From Puniceibacterium sediminis (GTDB lineage: Bacteria > Pseudomonadota > Alphaproteobacteria > Rhodobacterales > Rhodobacteraceae), in the NCBI RefSeq assembly GCF_900188035.1, contig NZ_FZNN01000027.1, forward strand, positions 1 through 36,815: a DNA stretch of 36,815 nt. The letters run 5' to 3'. How positions within the stretch are numbered: position 1 is the first letter of the stretch; each line of letters starts with the position of its first letter. The notes beneath the pieces are model-generated. The model had not been told where the DNA came from. It did no database searches and worked only from the letters and a program-made list of their open reading frames with translations. The position numbers were made by a program, and so were the translations under genes. Positions 19,001 to 26,800 of the stretch are shown here, piece after piece.

Positions 19001-21945
19001 CAGCCTTTGTGCCGCTGGATATGCAGGCCGCGCGGGACCGTACCGCGCGCATTTTGGAAGATGCCGGGGTGCGCTGTATTCTTGTTAGCGGCGATGCGGG
19101 GGCTGATCTTCTGCCGACGGGCATTGCGGTCGTGGACGTGGCCTCGGCACCCCTAGACGAAGGGCCGCAGCCCACACTCCCCAAGGTGAGGGCGCAGGAC
19201 GCGGCTTATGTTATCTTTACCTCTGGATCGACCGGGCGCCCCAAAGGAGTGGTTGTCGAACATCGCAATCTTCTGGCGCTGGTGCTGGGGCAAGGTGGGG
19301 TCTATCCCATCGCGGCCGGTGATCGCTGGAGCTGGTTCCATTCGCCCGCCTTCGACTTTTCCGTGTGGGAGGTCTGGGGTGCATTGCTGACGGGCGGTGA
19401 AGTTGTGGTTATTCCCGACGCGGCGCGCACCGATTTGGCCGCCTTCAGGTCGATTTTGGCACAGAGTGGGGTGACGCAGCTTAGCCTGACGCCATCGGCC
19501 TTTCGCGCGCTTTCGGATCTGGAGATGACCGAAGGTGCCGACGCGCTCGCGATAAAGGCAGTGTGGTTCGGAGGAGAGGCTTTAACGCCTGCGGTTGTGC
19601 AACCATGGTCACAGCGCTACCCGGATTGCCAATTGATCAATCTGTTCGGCATCACTGAAACGACTGTGCACACAACGTTCCGACCGCTCACCCCGGCGGA
19701 TCTGAATCGCAGCGACAGCCCCATCGGCGCGCCATTGCCAAGCTATGGGCTGACCATCCGCGACCGTGCCCTGCGCCCCGTTCCCGCAGGGGTTCAGGGT
19801 GAAATCGTGGTCAGCGGGTCTGGCGTCGCGCGTGGTTATCTGGGACAGCCAGAACAGACGGCGGCGCGCTTTGTCGACGATCCACATGATCCCGGTCGGC
19901 GGCTTTACTTATCGGGCGACCTCGGGCGGATGAGTTTGAGTGGCGAGGTCACCTATCTGGGGCGTGCTGACGATCAGGTCAAACTGCGCGGCTACCGGAT
20001 CGAGCTGGGCGAAGTGGAAAGCGGGCTTTGCAGCTTTGTGGGCGTTCGGGGAGCTGCGGCCGGGCTGCTGGGCGACACCGGCAGCGACGCAATCCTTGCC
20101 GTCTGGATAACGCTTGAGGGGCCGGTGGATCCGGATGCCCTGAGCGCGCATCTGGCGGCGGCCCTGCCGGCCTATATGATCCCGCGGCGAATATTTGTGG
20201 TGGACACGCTGCCCCTGACCCTGAATGGCAAGATTGACCGCAAGGCGCTGCGCCAGATGACCGACCACCCGATTGGGGCCGATGGCGATGCCGCCGCGCC
20301 GCGTCCGGGGCCTGAGAGTCGGATTGCCGAAATCCTATCTGCGCTGCTGGACCGGCCCGCGATCGGGCGTACCGAGAGCTTTTTTGCCCTTGGCGGGCAC
20401 AGCCTGATGGCGAACAAGGCGGTGCTGCGGCTGCGTGCGCAATTGGGAATGACTCTTAGCCTGCGGGATTTCTTTGCGGCGCAGACTGTGGCGGCGCTGG
20501 CGGCCCTTGGCGCGATGGAACACGTTGTATCAGAGCCGACGATCCTGCCGGTGCCCGATGCAGAAAGCTATCCGCTTTCCTCAGCTCAGACCCGCCTTTT
20601 TGCGATGCAGACGGCGCAGCCGGAATCGGCATCCTATAACATGGTGGGGGGGTTCATCATCGACGGGGCGCTGGACCACGCGGCGCTGGCGCTGGCCTTT
20701 GGCGATCTTATCGACCGCCACGAAATTCTGCGCACGCGGTTCGTCACCCGAGCGGGCCGACCGATGCAGGTCATCGACGCGCCGGGCGCAGCGTTTGACC
20801 TGTTCGAAGCGGAGCCGGGCGGAGGTACAACAGATGCCCGAATTTCCCGCGCTCTGGATCATGAGTTTGCGCATGTCTTTGATCTGGCGCGCGGGCCGCT
20901 TTTGCGTGCGGGACTGGGTGCGCTGGGTGCGGATCAATGGCTGCTGGTGCTAAACCTCCACCACATCATTTCCGATGGCTGGTCTGTGCCTATCATGCTG
21001 GCGGACCTTTCAGCGTTTTACGCTGCCCGCAGCGGTGCGGGTGACGCGCGGCTGCCTGAACCGTTGGCGATCCAATACCGCGATTTTGCCTGCTGGCAGA
21101 TGGATCAGCCCGAAGGGCATGTGGTGGATGCGGCGCGGGATCACTGGCTGCAGCGTCTGGGCGCAGGGGCTACCGTGGCAAGCCTGCCAACGGATGCTCC
21201 ACGACTGGCGTTACGGTCGGGTCGCGGGCAGATGGCGCGCCACCGGCTGGACGCCTCGACCAGCGCGGCGCTGCGTTCGCAGCTTTCGCAGGCGGGCAGT
21301 ACATTGTTTTCCGTCTGTGCTGCGGCGCTGCATATTCTACTGCGGCTGCGTGGCGCTTGCGAAGGTGCGACGGTGATCGGTACGGCAGACGCCGGGCGCG
21401 ACGTGATAGAAACCGAGGATCAGCTTGGTTTCTATCTCAACTTATTACCGCATGTTCTGGACCTTGGCGCGAACGTGCCTGTTGTGGATTGGCTGGAGGG
21501 TGCTGCCCGCGAAACCGGCGCCATGCTGACGCACAAGACCGTCCCGTTCGAGCGGATGCTGGATGCCTTGGGTCTGCGGGCGGAACCGGGGCACAATCCG
21601 GTGTTTGACATCCTGTTGCTGGTGCAGAACAATGAAGCGACACGTAAGAACCTTGGGCGGCTTGGCCTGCGGGAGGTGCCGGATCAGACCCGCACTGCGC
21701 GCTATGATCTGAACCTCATGGTCGAGGATCGGACCGAGATCGAGCTGGTGCTGGAGTATGATACAGCGCTGTTCAACACTGACACAATGACCTGGTTTCT
21801 GGCGGATTTTGCCCGGTTGCTTGATGGCTTCGTCAAGACGCCAGAGAGCAGCCCGCTTGATATTCTGGGCGTGACGGATGCCGCGCAGGCGGATACGGCG
21901 CAGGGACTGCTTGATGCTGACGACCCGCTGTTGGGGGCGCTCTGA
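8062..21945 (+). CDS. Hybrid lipopeptide megasynthase FAAL-ACP-KS-AT-ACP-AMT-C-PCP-C-C-A-PCP-C
   Basis: This 4627-residue assembly-line protein should start the lipopeptide. Domain order: fatty acyl-AMP ligase (about 1-573), ACP (Ser627), ketosynthase (684-1105), malonyl-type acyltransferase (about 1190-1480), ACP (Ser1600), class III PLP aminotransferase (about 1757-2175; Lys2010), C (His2311), PCP (Ser2643), C (His2825), C (His3275), A (about 3575-4065), PCP (Ser4114) and a C-terminal C (His4301). The ligase-KS-ACP-aminotransferase-C order is that of MycA/ItuA, which make beta-amino fatty acids, but here the acyltransferase is built in rather than supplied by a separate gene. The TTG start overlaps the previous stop by four bases, with GAGG seven bases upstream. 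One C-PCP pair lacks an A domain and two C domains stand side by side. The protein ends on a C domain and so must dock to a partner starting with A, namely the NRPS at 23866-31098. Confidence 0.93.
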   Translation: MNSSGAFDHPGLPDPVSAPDLWRAFLMIARAGVATVTRRNRAGEDMTLNAAELEDSARTLALQLTAAGAKAGDCVLLVNSDPMAFVCGFWACQAAGLTAVSMPPMGTKVQVERTRAALGVLGRAWVLTEDPAAREALEDADEVIGAFVMTGDRFDHLEGTVNAYLTRAEKVCTTDPEAIAVIMFSSGSTGDPKGVELSHRAILAQTVMLRDALGLSARDCFVNWMPMSHDFGLFHFHILPLLSGLPQVLMATEDFARRPVSWLRALHDHGGTVTGGPNLALQMVTNLLKPQRAAQLDLRRLRCITLGAEPLDPAVLRAFARCLQPAGLEPTALWPAYGLAEATLVISMRSGLETVHVARRALEPGQRIEPLTHDDPEAVELPLLGKPVLGAKLRIVDEAETPLAEGTVGHLQVRCDSLMRGYRNRPDHSKQALRAGGWLATGDIGFLQKGQFVMVGRAKDVIISGGRNYHPADLERIALGAPGLSPMHQVAIAQGRDPAGGGIRTLAFLRGRWHPDSAESLQEVIADHVVAQTGVVLDHVFVVRDLPRTTSGKLQRHALARAFEQGAYADQLSGESDAVALRGAPLRRAISDGNVAAVTARICEEAALLSGTLVDATTGLMDQGLSSRQAVALCARLGAWLGLELSIAQLFDHPSPRALAQALIRDTASLDADAVMSTPQSSEDARIAVIGYGCRFPGGDSPAEFWDLLTTPRPVVRPIPEDRWGKAAGDSMLPPAALLSQIDEFDAGLFGLARGEAEAMNPVQRLLLQVLWQALEHAGLDATQLRGQRVGLFVGLSDSGLATGRGEIIADGDALAAYAVSGSAGSIAVGRMAHLFDFRGAALAVDTACSSSIVALDLAAQALRQGRCDLAIAGGANLILSPDLHAGLHRMGALSSDGLCKTFDASANGYGRGEGAGLVVLKRLDEALRDQDNLRAELLATTLNHDGQSASVTAPNGRAQRDLLRRALQEADLAGGDLDWVETHGTGTPLGDPIELEALRAVLRGTPGRVLPIGAVKSRIGHLEAAAGIAGVIKVLLALEHGAVPPDRACAQLNDRFDWSAGELQPIAATLDWSGGGRRIAGIASFGMSGTNAYAILSSPPAAAVVGVSDRPLVVPISVQSAAAGAPLHQALSAVLEKAPPEARAELTAGQACRRSGGPWRRACLVPRVGPLSDVVEAPFVKAMKAPRVVFAYPGQGAQAVAMGAGLYRNEPAFRAAFDLASEAAGPVEGRRLSEWLYGATAADEARITQTDLSQPALVAFGHALTELWAELGLRPDAVLGHSVGEIGAALASGQFGIETAMRLAVRRGQLMQDRAGAGAMLALRADEKTALGLLDGLPDTVIAGYNGPAALSISGPVEQIDQLQARAEAAGCATALIRVARAFHSPAMAQAADELIDGRALNAGPGVLPVYSTLSGTLAAPGGFGAPQYWRDQMLQPVRFLQAAQAAANSGETLFMEIGPGAVLSRLGAAATPDAVWIGGAGGQETLAEAAGAAWSHGAALDWARYFGTRGASGDRLPRHPMADQPMPRRPVGAAALGVSVPLASPVSSSVAAQDGVQQSDLMPDLLQTEILPIVARISGLTVERIAQDAPMTALGMDSLGMLQLQRALSSRLGLEVDLRALFETYETPRKLADLLASTRPAPIPVPDSPALPQGAEGRSGGMAEVMRAQLQMVEDIIARQLQVMSGGGTVPVSAAAPARPVVLARPAQAEIKGLFRQPKKDGSDLSAAQQDHVMDLSRRWNARSAGSKAGAQSARTHVANSRAVFGFAPDLKELTYPLMSDRAEGAHVWDVDGNRYVDVTMGFGVYLCGHKPDFVTKALHEELDRGAAIGPATPLAEQVAERIYAMTGAERSAFFSTGTEAIMCAVRIARAVTGRQRIVIFKGAYHGSFDGILATGWIDDDGTPQTAPMTDGTLQGMVDSVITLDYGDMAGLEVIERYADDIALVLVEPVQSRNPENRPLEYLRALRELTRARDVPLLFDEVISGFRFAPGGMQEIYGIEADLVTYGKVLGHGQPIGVLSGSARYMDAVDGGAWRYGDDSGPGTRTAFVAGTFNGHPMALAAARAVLDHIRDAGSDFFAQLAERTEVMCQRLDMLFEAADVPVRMERFGSLFRFSYGPGAEILNTHLLNNGVFVWEQRNCFLSTAHGDAEVDLIVDAARQGVAALKAAGWFGACSQPRVVAHMASGAGELALRRQAALAHPGTWTDLIVLRLGATRYAPEVVAIAWAQVCQRHPALRACLAPDGTRRVGDAAAAAFEHHQFAPDSGGLDTVLDDWSKQALSRVFAFDRAPLRLSLLEVGEQALALTSSHLGFDGWSLALILGELGQTLDGDMPDPVDAPDTYRLWEENADFFRLDTPSERMVLPVDGPDPETVTPRGQRVTRMDIAPLYAEMAQRMRVVGTTPFVGFMAPYVVLLAWLSGQSRITVGVPVAGQALSGCLNLVGNLSFVRPVTVDLTAGMTLTEVGRLLHSEILKPGSRPPLDGLPERHVLFNLDGPIDLGAGLACAEIHPVPIAGARADLFLNLLRIGDRVVLDLDWNSDRFSGRSVQAWLDAYLALVGQAARGDLTLAKAFDLLQAEFPEARPATRVARQEPGRSQSADDTIPARAFTASEAVLARIWEDLLGTSVTTPDADFFDLGGGSLQAVRLLGRITAEFGTEPSLEWIFAYPRLSEMAAALDARAGERHEALPARSLSDRVPALPQQQQLHLLEAVSDPGPAYNICLRLDFGQRLAGETLALAMRQLARRHASLRTTFDWGQDQLDQVIAPDVAADLAAELLSAEGGLAVLDGFAQRPFAQEGGPLWRVGLMDRGDAGSTVILVLHHIISDAWSAEIMVRDLLDAYQRVALAVDPLPMLERDFADHALWVVTADEGRAAALDFWREAAAQMPALTALPGESPRPTEKSFAGARSSRKLPADLLRQVQRRARVLRTTPFQMVLTAIATYAADVLERRNLVIGTVSAGRNRPGMDKVIGLFANTLPLCLDLPEGQSWADRIALVRAALLGASAHDLVSLQEIVATLGQRPDPSSNPLFEICVTHDDRRGLAQLGAELGFDFAEMVLPTTQFDLSFYLIETGRDATLDVTYATAIHSPARAEEVLDAVFAALARMCSDPSGPADRQFTLAPLRDTTARPTSAMPGVMAPQGRVPEPTALQKRLWFVDSFENGELYEAAPTYYNMAAQYVLDAEVSAICLGDRLGRLYQKIPALSVAFDMRSDQPRFTVATAPVWSCVDLEPDAIDAFIDAPFDLSAGGLLRAARVAGADGTHRLLLVAHHILTDLRGLDRLAEALLQDEIAPDLMQGSLAPAQAGVETDLAFWREMLGANPPRLLLPVDHPRAAVHVFQRGTVTMSLGAAECAALDASAVQQKIALDDLILAGFVALLHRLSGQDSIVLGQTCARQGSGLGAHDNLVTLNIALHAQLSTGDMIAEIARQARQAELHGQTDFDVVVLDLRPENDMSRTALFDILMVRESDPATTRCTPGAVGWGKYDLVLAPLRRADGGLDLGLTFNSYMFDTATIRHWGEMLAHLLGVLPHSGDQPFDLLPLMPEAAVAPLIAAGAPRRSTVDIAFASVPAALRAAAVAHPDAVALWDDAGCTTYSTLDADARDLAYRLVAGGVQQGDRVAVLLARGPTYVRAMLAVMQAGAAFVPLDMQAARDRTARILEDAGVRCILVSGDAGADLLPTGIAVVDVASAPLDEGPQPTLPKVRAQDAAYVIFTSGSTGRPKGVVVEHRNLLALVLGQGGVYPIAAGDRWSWFHSPAFDFSVWEVWGALLTGGEVVVIPDAARTDLAAFRSILAQSGVTQLSLTPSAFRALSDLEMTEGADALAIKAVWFGGEALTPAVVQPWSQRYPDCQLINLFGITETTVHTTFRPLTPADLNRSDSPIGAPLPSYGLTIRDRALRPVPAGVQGEIVVSGSGVARGYLGQPEQTAARFVDDPHDPGRRLYLSGDLGRMSLSGEVTYLGRADDQVKLRGYRIELGEVESGLCSFVGVRGAAAGLLGDTGSDAILAVWITLEGPVDPDALSAHLAAALPAYMIPRRIFVVDTLPLTLNGKIDRKALRQMTDHPIGADGDAAAPRPGPESRIAEILSALLDRPAIGRTESFFALGGHSLMANKAVLRLRAQLGMTLSLRDFFAAQTVAALAALGAMEHVVSEPTILPVPDAESYPLSSAQTRLFAMQTAQPESASYNMVGGFIIDGALDHAALALAFGDLIDRHEILRTRFVTRAGRPMQVIDAPGAAFDLFEAEPGGGTTDARISRALDHEFAHVFDLARGPLLRAGLGALGADQWLLVLNLHHIISDGWSVPIMLADLSAFYAARSGAGDARLPEPLAIQYRDFACWQMDQPEGHVVDAARDHWLQRLGAGATVASLPTDAPRLALRSGRGQMARHRLDASTSAALRSQLSQAGSTLFSVCAAALHILLRLRGACEGATVIGTADAGRDVIETEDQLGFYLNLLPHVLDLGANVPVVDWLEGAARETGAMLTHKTVPFERMLDALGLRAEPGHNPVFDILLLVQNNEATRKNLGRLGLREVPDQTRTARYDLNLMVEDRTEIELVLEYDTALFNTDTMTWFLADFARLLDGFVKTPESSPLDILGVTDAAQADTAQGLLDADDPLLGAL
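10111..12980 (+). other. Domain block: KS-AT-ACP chain-extension module without ketoreductase
   Basis: The ketosynthase keeps its full triad: Cys849 in DTACSSS, His984 in ETHGTGT and His1022 in KSRIGHLEAA. The acyltransferase has Ser1283 in GHSVGE, and His1385 in RAFHSPAM. The AFH motif points to malonyl-CoA rather than methylmalonyl-CoA. The ACP follows at once (LGMDSL, Ser1600). No KR, DH or ER is present, so the product on this ACP should be a beta-ketoacyl chain, the proper substrate for the aminotransferase that follows. Confidence 0.9.
13330..14590 (+). other. Domain: class III (glutamate semialdehyde-type) PLP aminotransferase
   Basis: The domain starts near RTHVANSRAVF and contains the GTEAIMCAVRIAR cofactor loop, the LLFDEVISGFR Asp motif, and TYGKVLGHGQPIG with the Schiff-base Lys2010. 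A location right after an ACP holding a beta-ketoacyl chain and before a C domain is the same as in MycA/ItuA/BmyA, where this domain makes the beta-amine on the carrier-bound acyl chain. Confidence 0.9.
14616..16100 (+). other. Domain block: C-PCP pair with no adenylation domain
   Basis: The C domain has SSHLGFDGWS: the first His of the HHxxxDG motif is Ser, but the second, catalytic His2311 and the Asp-Gly are kept. It should join the beta-amino fatty acid to the next residue. After it comes a short linker and a PCP (DLGGGSLQAV, Ser2643), with no room for an A domain of about 500 residues. The PCP would have to be charged by an A domain acting in trans. Confidence 0.85.
16160..18690 (+). 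other. Domain block: tandem condensation domains
   Basis: Two full-length C-type domains lie back to back with only a short linker. The first has LHHIISDAWS (His2825), FANTLPLCLDL and NPLFEICV. The second has VAHHILTDLRG (His3275), and its downstream motifs are more diverged. No PCP or A lies between them. One of the pair is therefore surplus to a simple one-C-per-residue chain. Confidence 0.82.
18760..21840 (+). other. Domain block: A (Thr-like code)-PCP-C
   Basis: The A domain shows FTSGSTGRPKG (about 3719), FDFSVWEVW, FGITETTVH, the A8 motif LRGYRIELGEVE and A10 NGKID (Lys4057). Hand alignment gives pocket residues D-F-W-S-W-G-L-V-H-K; the nearest code I know is Thr (DFWNIGMVHK), with three differences, so Thr or a similar small hydroxy residue is a tentative call. 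The PCP has GGHSL (Ser4114). The last C domain has LHHIISDGWS (His4301) and ends the protein, so it must receive its acceptor from another protein. Confidence 0.82.
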
Positions 21946-21948
21946 TCG

Positions 21949-23805
21949 ATGTGCGGAATTACCGGGATCTACCGTTCTTCGGGGCTGAGCGACGTTGACA
22001 GAGGTGTTCTGCCCGCGATGTTGAACGCCATCCGCCATCGTGGTCCGGATGAAGAGGGGCAGTTCATCGCGGATCGGGTCGCGATGGGGTGCCGTCGCCT
22101 GTCGATCATCGACCTTGCCGACGGGCAGCAGCCAATGTTTGCGGCAGAGCGCCAGATCGCAGCCGTGGCCAATGCCGAGATCTACAATCACGACGCGCTG
22201 CGCGCCGATCTGACTGCCCAGGGCGCGCGTTTTGGCAGCCGTTGCGATGTCGAGGTGATACCGCATCTTTATGCGCGTGACGGGCTTGATCTGGCACGCG
22301 GGCTGAACGGTCAGTTCGCCTTTGCGGTCTATGACACGGCCCGCGACCGGCTGGTTCTGGGGCGCGACCAGACCGGTATCGCGCCGATGTTCTGGGCGCG
22401 GGTCCGGGACGGCATCCTGTTCGGGTCAGAAATTAAGGCGCTGCTGGCACATCCGGAAATCGCGCGGAAACTGGACCCGGCGGGGCTGGATCAGATCCTG
22501 ACTTACCCCGGCCTTGTCAGCCCGCGCACGATGTTTCATGGCGTTCATGCCCTGCGTCCCGGGCATCTTCTGGTGGTTGAGCGCGGCGCGGTGCGCGAGG
22601 AAAAATACTGGGATTACGATTTCCCGGCCGCGCCCATGGCTGACGGAGATGAAGCCGCCTTGCTGGATGAGCTGGACGCCGCCCTGCGAGGTGCAGTGGC
22701 GCGGCGGTTGGTGGCGGATGTGCCGGTTGGCGTCTATATCAGTGGCGGGCTGGATTCTGCGCTGATCGCGGCGATGGCACATCAGATTGCGCCTGACACG
22801 GCGCGGCATTCCTTCTCCATCACCTTTCCAGATTGCGCCATCGACGAAGCGCGGTGGCAGGCGATTGTGCGTGACCAGATCGGATCGGTGCACCATCAGG
22901 TTACTTTCAGCGAGGATGATATCCTGCAAAACCTGCGCCAGATCGTCGTGTCTGGCGAAACCGCGCTGAAGGAAAGCTATAACGCTTGCACCCTCGTACT
23001 CGCTCGTCTTGTCGCGGCCCAGGGGATGCGGGTGGTCCTGACCGGGGAAGGCGCGGACGAGCTGTTCGGCGGTTACGTCGGCTACCGGCTGGACTTGACT
23101 CGCGAAACCGAGTTCTGCGGGGATATCGAAGAGATGATCGAAGAAGAGACCCGCGCACGGCTTTGGGGGGACGGCGGGTTCTTTTATGAGCGCGACTATG
23201 CGGCCAATGCCGATCTGACTGGCGCGCTTCTGTGTGATGGCCTGCTAGCGCGGCGGGCGGAATTTTCGACGCTGTCCGCGTCGCCTGTGGATCATGCCCA
23301 ACTGGCAGGGCGCAGCGCCTTTCACAAACGGTCCTACCTCGATCTCAAACTGCGGTTGCCGGATCACTTGCTGGCGGATCATTCCGACCGCGTCGCCTAT
23401 TGCGCCAGTGTCGAGGCCCGCTATCCGTTTCTGGACCCCCATGTGATCGACGTGGCTCGCCGGATTCCACCCGCGCTTATGCTGCGCGGCGGGGAAGAGA
23501 AATATATGCTCAAGGCACTGGGCGCGCGCTATTTGCCACCCGAGCTGTGGCAACGGCGCAAGTTCAGTTTTGTCGCCCAAGGTAGCCCGCACCTACTGCG
23601 CTGCGGGCAGGACTGGGTGATGGATCTGCTGGCTCCGGAAACGGTGCGGCGGCGCGGCGTTTTCAACCCTGAAACCGTGGCGCGGCTGCGGGCGCAATAT
23701 GAAAGCCCCGGCTTTGATCTGAGCCAGACGTTCGAAGACGATTACCTGATGATTGTCCTCACCACCGAGATTTTGATGGATGCGTTCGACCTGACCGTTG
23801 CCTAA
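21949..23805 (+). CDS. asnB: Glutamine-hydrolysing asparagine synthase-type amidotransferase
   Basis: This 618-residue protein is of normal length for AsnB-type enzymes, which take ammonia from glutamine and use ATP to turn a carboxylate into an amide. The N-terminal glutaminase begins MCGITGIYR, so Cys2 is the nucleophile, with RHRGPDEEG and NAEIYNH in place; the second Gly of the usual NGEIYN is Ala. The synthase half has the PP-loop SGGLDS at 265-270 and TGEGADELFGGY. It lies three bases after the megasynthase stop and 60 bases before the next NRPS, inside the same operon, so it serves this pathway. It could supply Asn, or amidate an Asp side chain or free carboxylate of the product. Free versus carrier-bound substrate cannot be told from sequence. 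Confidence 0.93.
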   Translation: MCGITGIYRSSGLSDVDRGVLPAMLNAIRHRGPDEEGQFIADRVAMGCRRLSIIDLADGQQPMFAAERQIAAVANAEIYNHDALRADLTAQGARFGSRCDVEVIPHLYARDGLDLARGLNGQFAFAVYDTARDRLVLGRDQTGIAPMFWARVRDGILFGSEIKALLAHPEIARKLDPAGLDQILTYPGLVSPRTMFHGVHALRPGHLLVVERGAVREEKYWDYDFPAAPMADGDEAALLDELDAALRGAVARRLVADVPVGVYISGGLDSALIAAMAHQIAPDTARHSFSITFPDCAIDEARWQAIVRDQIGSVHHQVTFSEDDILQNLRQIVVSGETALKESYNACTLVLARLVAAQGMRVVLTGEGADELFGGYVGYRLDLTRETEFCGDIEEMIEEETRARLWGDGGFFYERDYAANADLTGALLCDGLLARRAEFSTLSASPVDHAQLAGRSAFHKRSYLDLKLRLPDHLLADHSDRVAYCASVEARYPFLDPHVIDVARRIPPALMLRGGEEKYMLKALGARYLPPELWQRRKFSFVAQGSPHLLRCGQDWVMDLLAPETVRRRGVFNPETVARLRAQYESPGFDLSQTFEDDYLMIVLTTEILMDAFDLTVA

Positions 23806-23845
23806 AATCGCAGTATTTTGAACCGCCGCGCGAGTGGCACCAGAC

Positions 23846-23869
23846 ATGAAGACAAGGCTATTACCATGA
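23846..23869 (+). other. Seven-codon mini-frame overlapping the next NRPS start (ATGA)
   Basis: ATG at 23846 reads MKTRLLP and ends in a TGA at 23867-23869 that overlaps the ATG (23866-23868) of the following NRPS in the classic ATGA arrangement. The upstream sequence has only a weak ribosome site (GAGTGG). It might couple translation across the 60-base gap after asnB, or be chance. Confidence 0.25.
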
Positions 23870-26800
23870 TCGACTACCGCCACGCGATTCTGACTCTGGC
23901 ACAGCAATTCCCCGATGCGGCGGCGGTCACTGACGAATCCGGGACGCTGACCCGAGGTGAGCTGGCGCTGCGGGCCGGGGGGGTGGCTGCATGGGCGGCG
24001 GATCTACCTCTTGGCGCAAACAAGGCGCGGATTGTCGCCGTTCTGGCCCCCGCCGGTGCGGCCCAGATCGCGGCCATGCTGGGGGTGTCTGCCAGCGGTG
24101 CCGCCTTTATGCCAGTCGACCCAAGCCTGCCAGCGGCGCGCATCCGCGCCATGCTGGAACGGGCCGGGCCGGTGGGGCTTCTGCATGCAGAGAACCTTGG
24201 CGATTTGGCACAATCTCTTGCCCCGGACCTGCCGCGCACCGCGCTGGAACAATTCGCCCCCGCCCCGCTGGAACTGGCTCCGATGCGCCCTGACGCAGCG
24301 GCCTATGTCATGTTCACCTCAGGTTCGACCGGCGCACCCAAAGGCATTCTGGGGCGTTACAAAAGCCTGAACCATTTCCTTACATGGCAGCGCGACAGCT
24401 TTGATCTGGATGCGTCGACGCGCAGCGCCCAACTGGCACCTGTGACCTTTGATGTCAGCCTGCGCGACGTGCTGCTGCCGCTAACCTTAGGTGGAGTCGT
24501 CACCGTGCCGCCGCGCGACCTGATTGCGGTGCCGCGCAAACTTTTGGACTGGCTGCGCCACCACGAGGTGACCCTGCTGCATTGCGTGCCCAGCCTGTTA
24601 CGCCTGCTAACCTCGGAACTGGCACTGTCATCCGGCACGGACCGGGTAACACCCGTCGCCCTGCGCCATCTGTTCCTGGCCGGAGAGCCGCTGCTGGGTC
24701 GCGATGTCAAAGCCTGGCGCATGGTGGCGGGCGCTGCGGCTGACGCGATGATCGTCAACCTCTACGGTCCGTCTGAAACCACGCTGGCCAAGGTCTTTGC
24801 CCGCGTTGGGCCGGACGGTGATCTGCCCGACGGGATGCTGCCCATTGGCCAGAGCCTGCCGGACACCGATGTGTTGATCCTCAAACCTGACCGGATTGCT
24901 GTGCCGGGCGAGATCGGTGAAATCTGTATTCGCACCGGGTATCCGTCGCTGGGCTATCTCAACGACCCCGCGGCAACCCGCGCGGGATTTCAGCGCAATC
25001 CGTTTGGCACCGAGGCCAACGATATCCTGTACCGCAGTGGCGATATGGGGCGGCTGCGCCCCGATGGGCAGATCGAATGTCTGGGAAGGCGCGACAGTCA
25101 GGTCAAGATCGCTGGCAACCGGGTGGAAGGTGGCGAGGTCGAGTCCACGCTGCGCGATGTGCCCGGCATCACAGGCTGCACAGTCGTCATCAACCGCGAC
25201 GATCCCGCCGATCCGTTTCTGGTGGCCTATGTCACAGGCGCCAGCGAGCAGGATGCGCTGCGCGGTACATTGCGCGATACACTGCCGGATTACATGCTGC
25301 CGCGTTTCATCGTGCCGCTGACCGCATTGCCTTTGCTGATGAACGGCAAGATCGACAAGCGGGCGCTGCCCCGGCCAGAGGCTCTTGTTCATGGTGACGC
25401 GGGGCCGGTGCCTGCGGAAACTGAAACCGAGCGGCGGGTCGAGGCGATCTGGCAGCAAATTCTCAAACTGGACATCGTCGGCGTCGAAACCCCTTTTGCC
25501 AACCTTGGTGGCGACTCCCTCAAGGCGATCAAGGTTCTGGGCGCGATCTATCGTGATACCGGGATAGAGTTGCGCATCGCTGATTTCTTTGCCGCGCGGA
25601 CCATTCGCGCGCTTGCCAAAATTCTTGACGACCACCTGGGCGCCGACGGCGCAATGGTGTCGATCCCGCAGGCGCCCGCCGCCGCGAATGACCCGCTTTC
25701 GGATGCGCAGGAACCTTTGTGGGCGATGCAGAAGATCGGCCTGAATCCGACCGTCTACAATCTCTGTTTCGGATTCCGGGCCGACGACGGCCTGGATCTG
25801 ATCCGGCTTGAACGCGCATTTACCCATCTGATCCAGAGCCACGAAATCCTGCGCACCCGCATCGAGGAAGTGGACGGGGCGCCAAGGTCGGTGGTTGTGC
25901 CCCAGCCAGATTTCCGGATCGAAATGCTTGCGCTGCCCGACGACGTTGGTTTTGACCACGCGGCGCAGGATCTGCTGAACAGGGAACGTCAGCGCCCGTT
26001 TGATCTGGGGGTCGCTCCGCTATTGCGCGTCATCGCGGCGCAGTGCACAGGGGGCGGGCCGGTCTTTCTGGTGATCTCTTTTCATCATGCCATCTGCGAC
26101 GGAGAATCGCTGAACACTGTGGTCGAGCTGGTTGGGCAGGCTTATGTATCTGATGCGCCATTGCCTGTGCCGGTCCTGCAATACCGCGATGTAATCGCAT
26201 GGCAGAACGCGCGGCTGTCCGGCCCCGAAGCAGAGCGCCTGCGCCAATACTGGAAAACCTGTCTGGAAGCCGCCCCCCGAGCGGTCGTCCTCCCCGAGGC
26301 GCAGCCGCGCCCGGCGCGACAGCGGTTCGAAGGTGCCACCCTGCGGCACGATTTTCCCAGCGGCCTGGCCGGTGATCTGCTCAGCCTCTCCCGAGATATG
26401 GAAAGCAGCCTGTTCAACACGCTGCTCACGGGGCTGGCAATCGCGCTGGATCAGCGCGCGGATCAGCCGGATATGGTGATCGCCACACCAGTGCTGGGCC
26501 GCAACCACCCGGAGCTGGCGGATCAAATCGGGTTCTTCGCAAATACCCTCTGCCTGCGTGTGTCCCTTGATCGTGCAGCCAGCGTCGGCGATGCACTGAG
26601 AGATGTAACGCGGCGGGCGCACGAGGCGCTTGACCATCAGGACTGGCCGTTCAACCGACTGGTTAGCGACCTGAACGAGCCGCGCGATTTGTCGCGCAAT
26701 CCGGTGTGCAATGTCATGCTGGTGTTGTTTGATGCCGACCGCCCCGAGCTGAGCCTGCCGGGGGTGACCCTGACGCCCTTTGGTCGCGATACTGAATGGG

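Noticed and set aside
8062-21945. Many long antisense and shifted frames inside the NRPS genes
   Set aside because: They are side effects of high GC content; only the single long frames hold domain motifs.
23818-23865. Upstream TTG start for the last NRPS gene
   Set aside because: No ribosome site precedes it, the extra 16 residues are not A-domain-like, and ATG 23866 has one.
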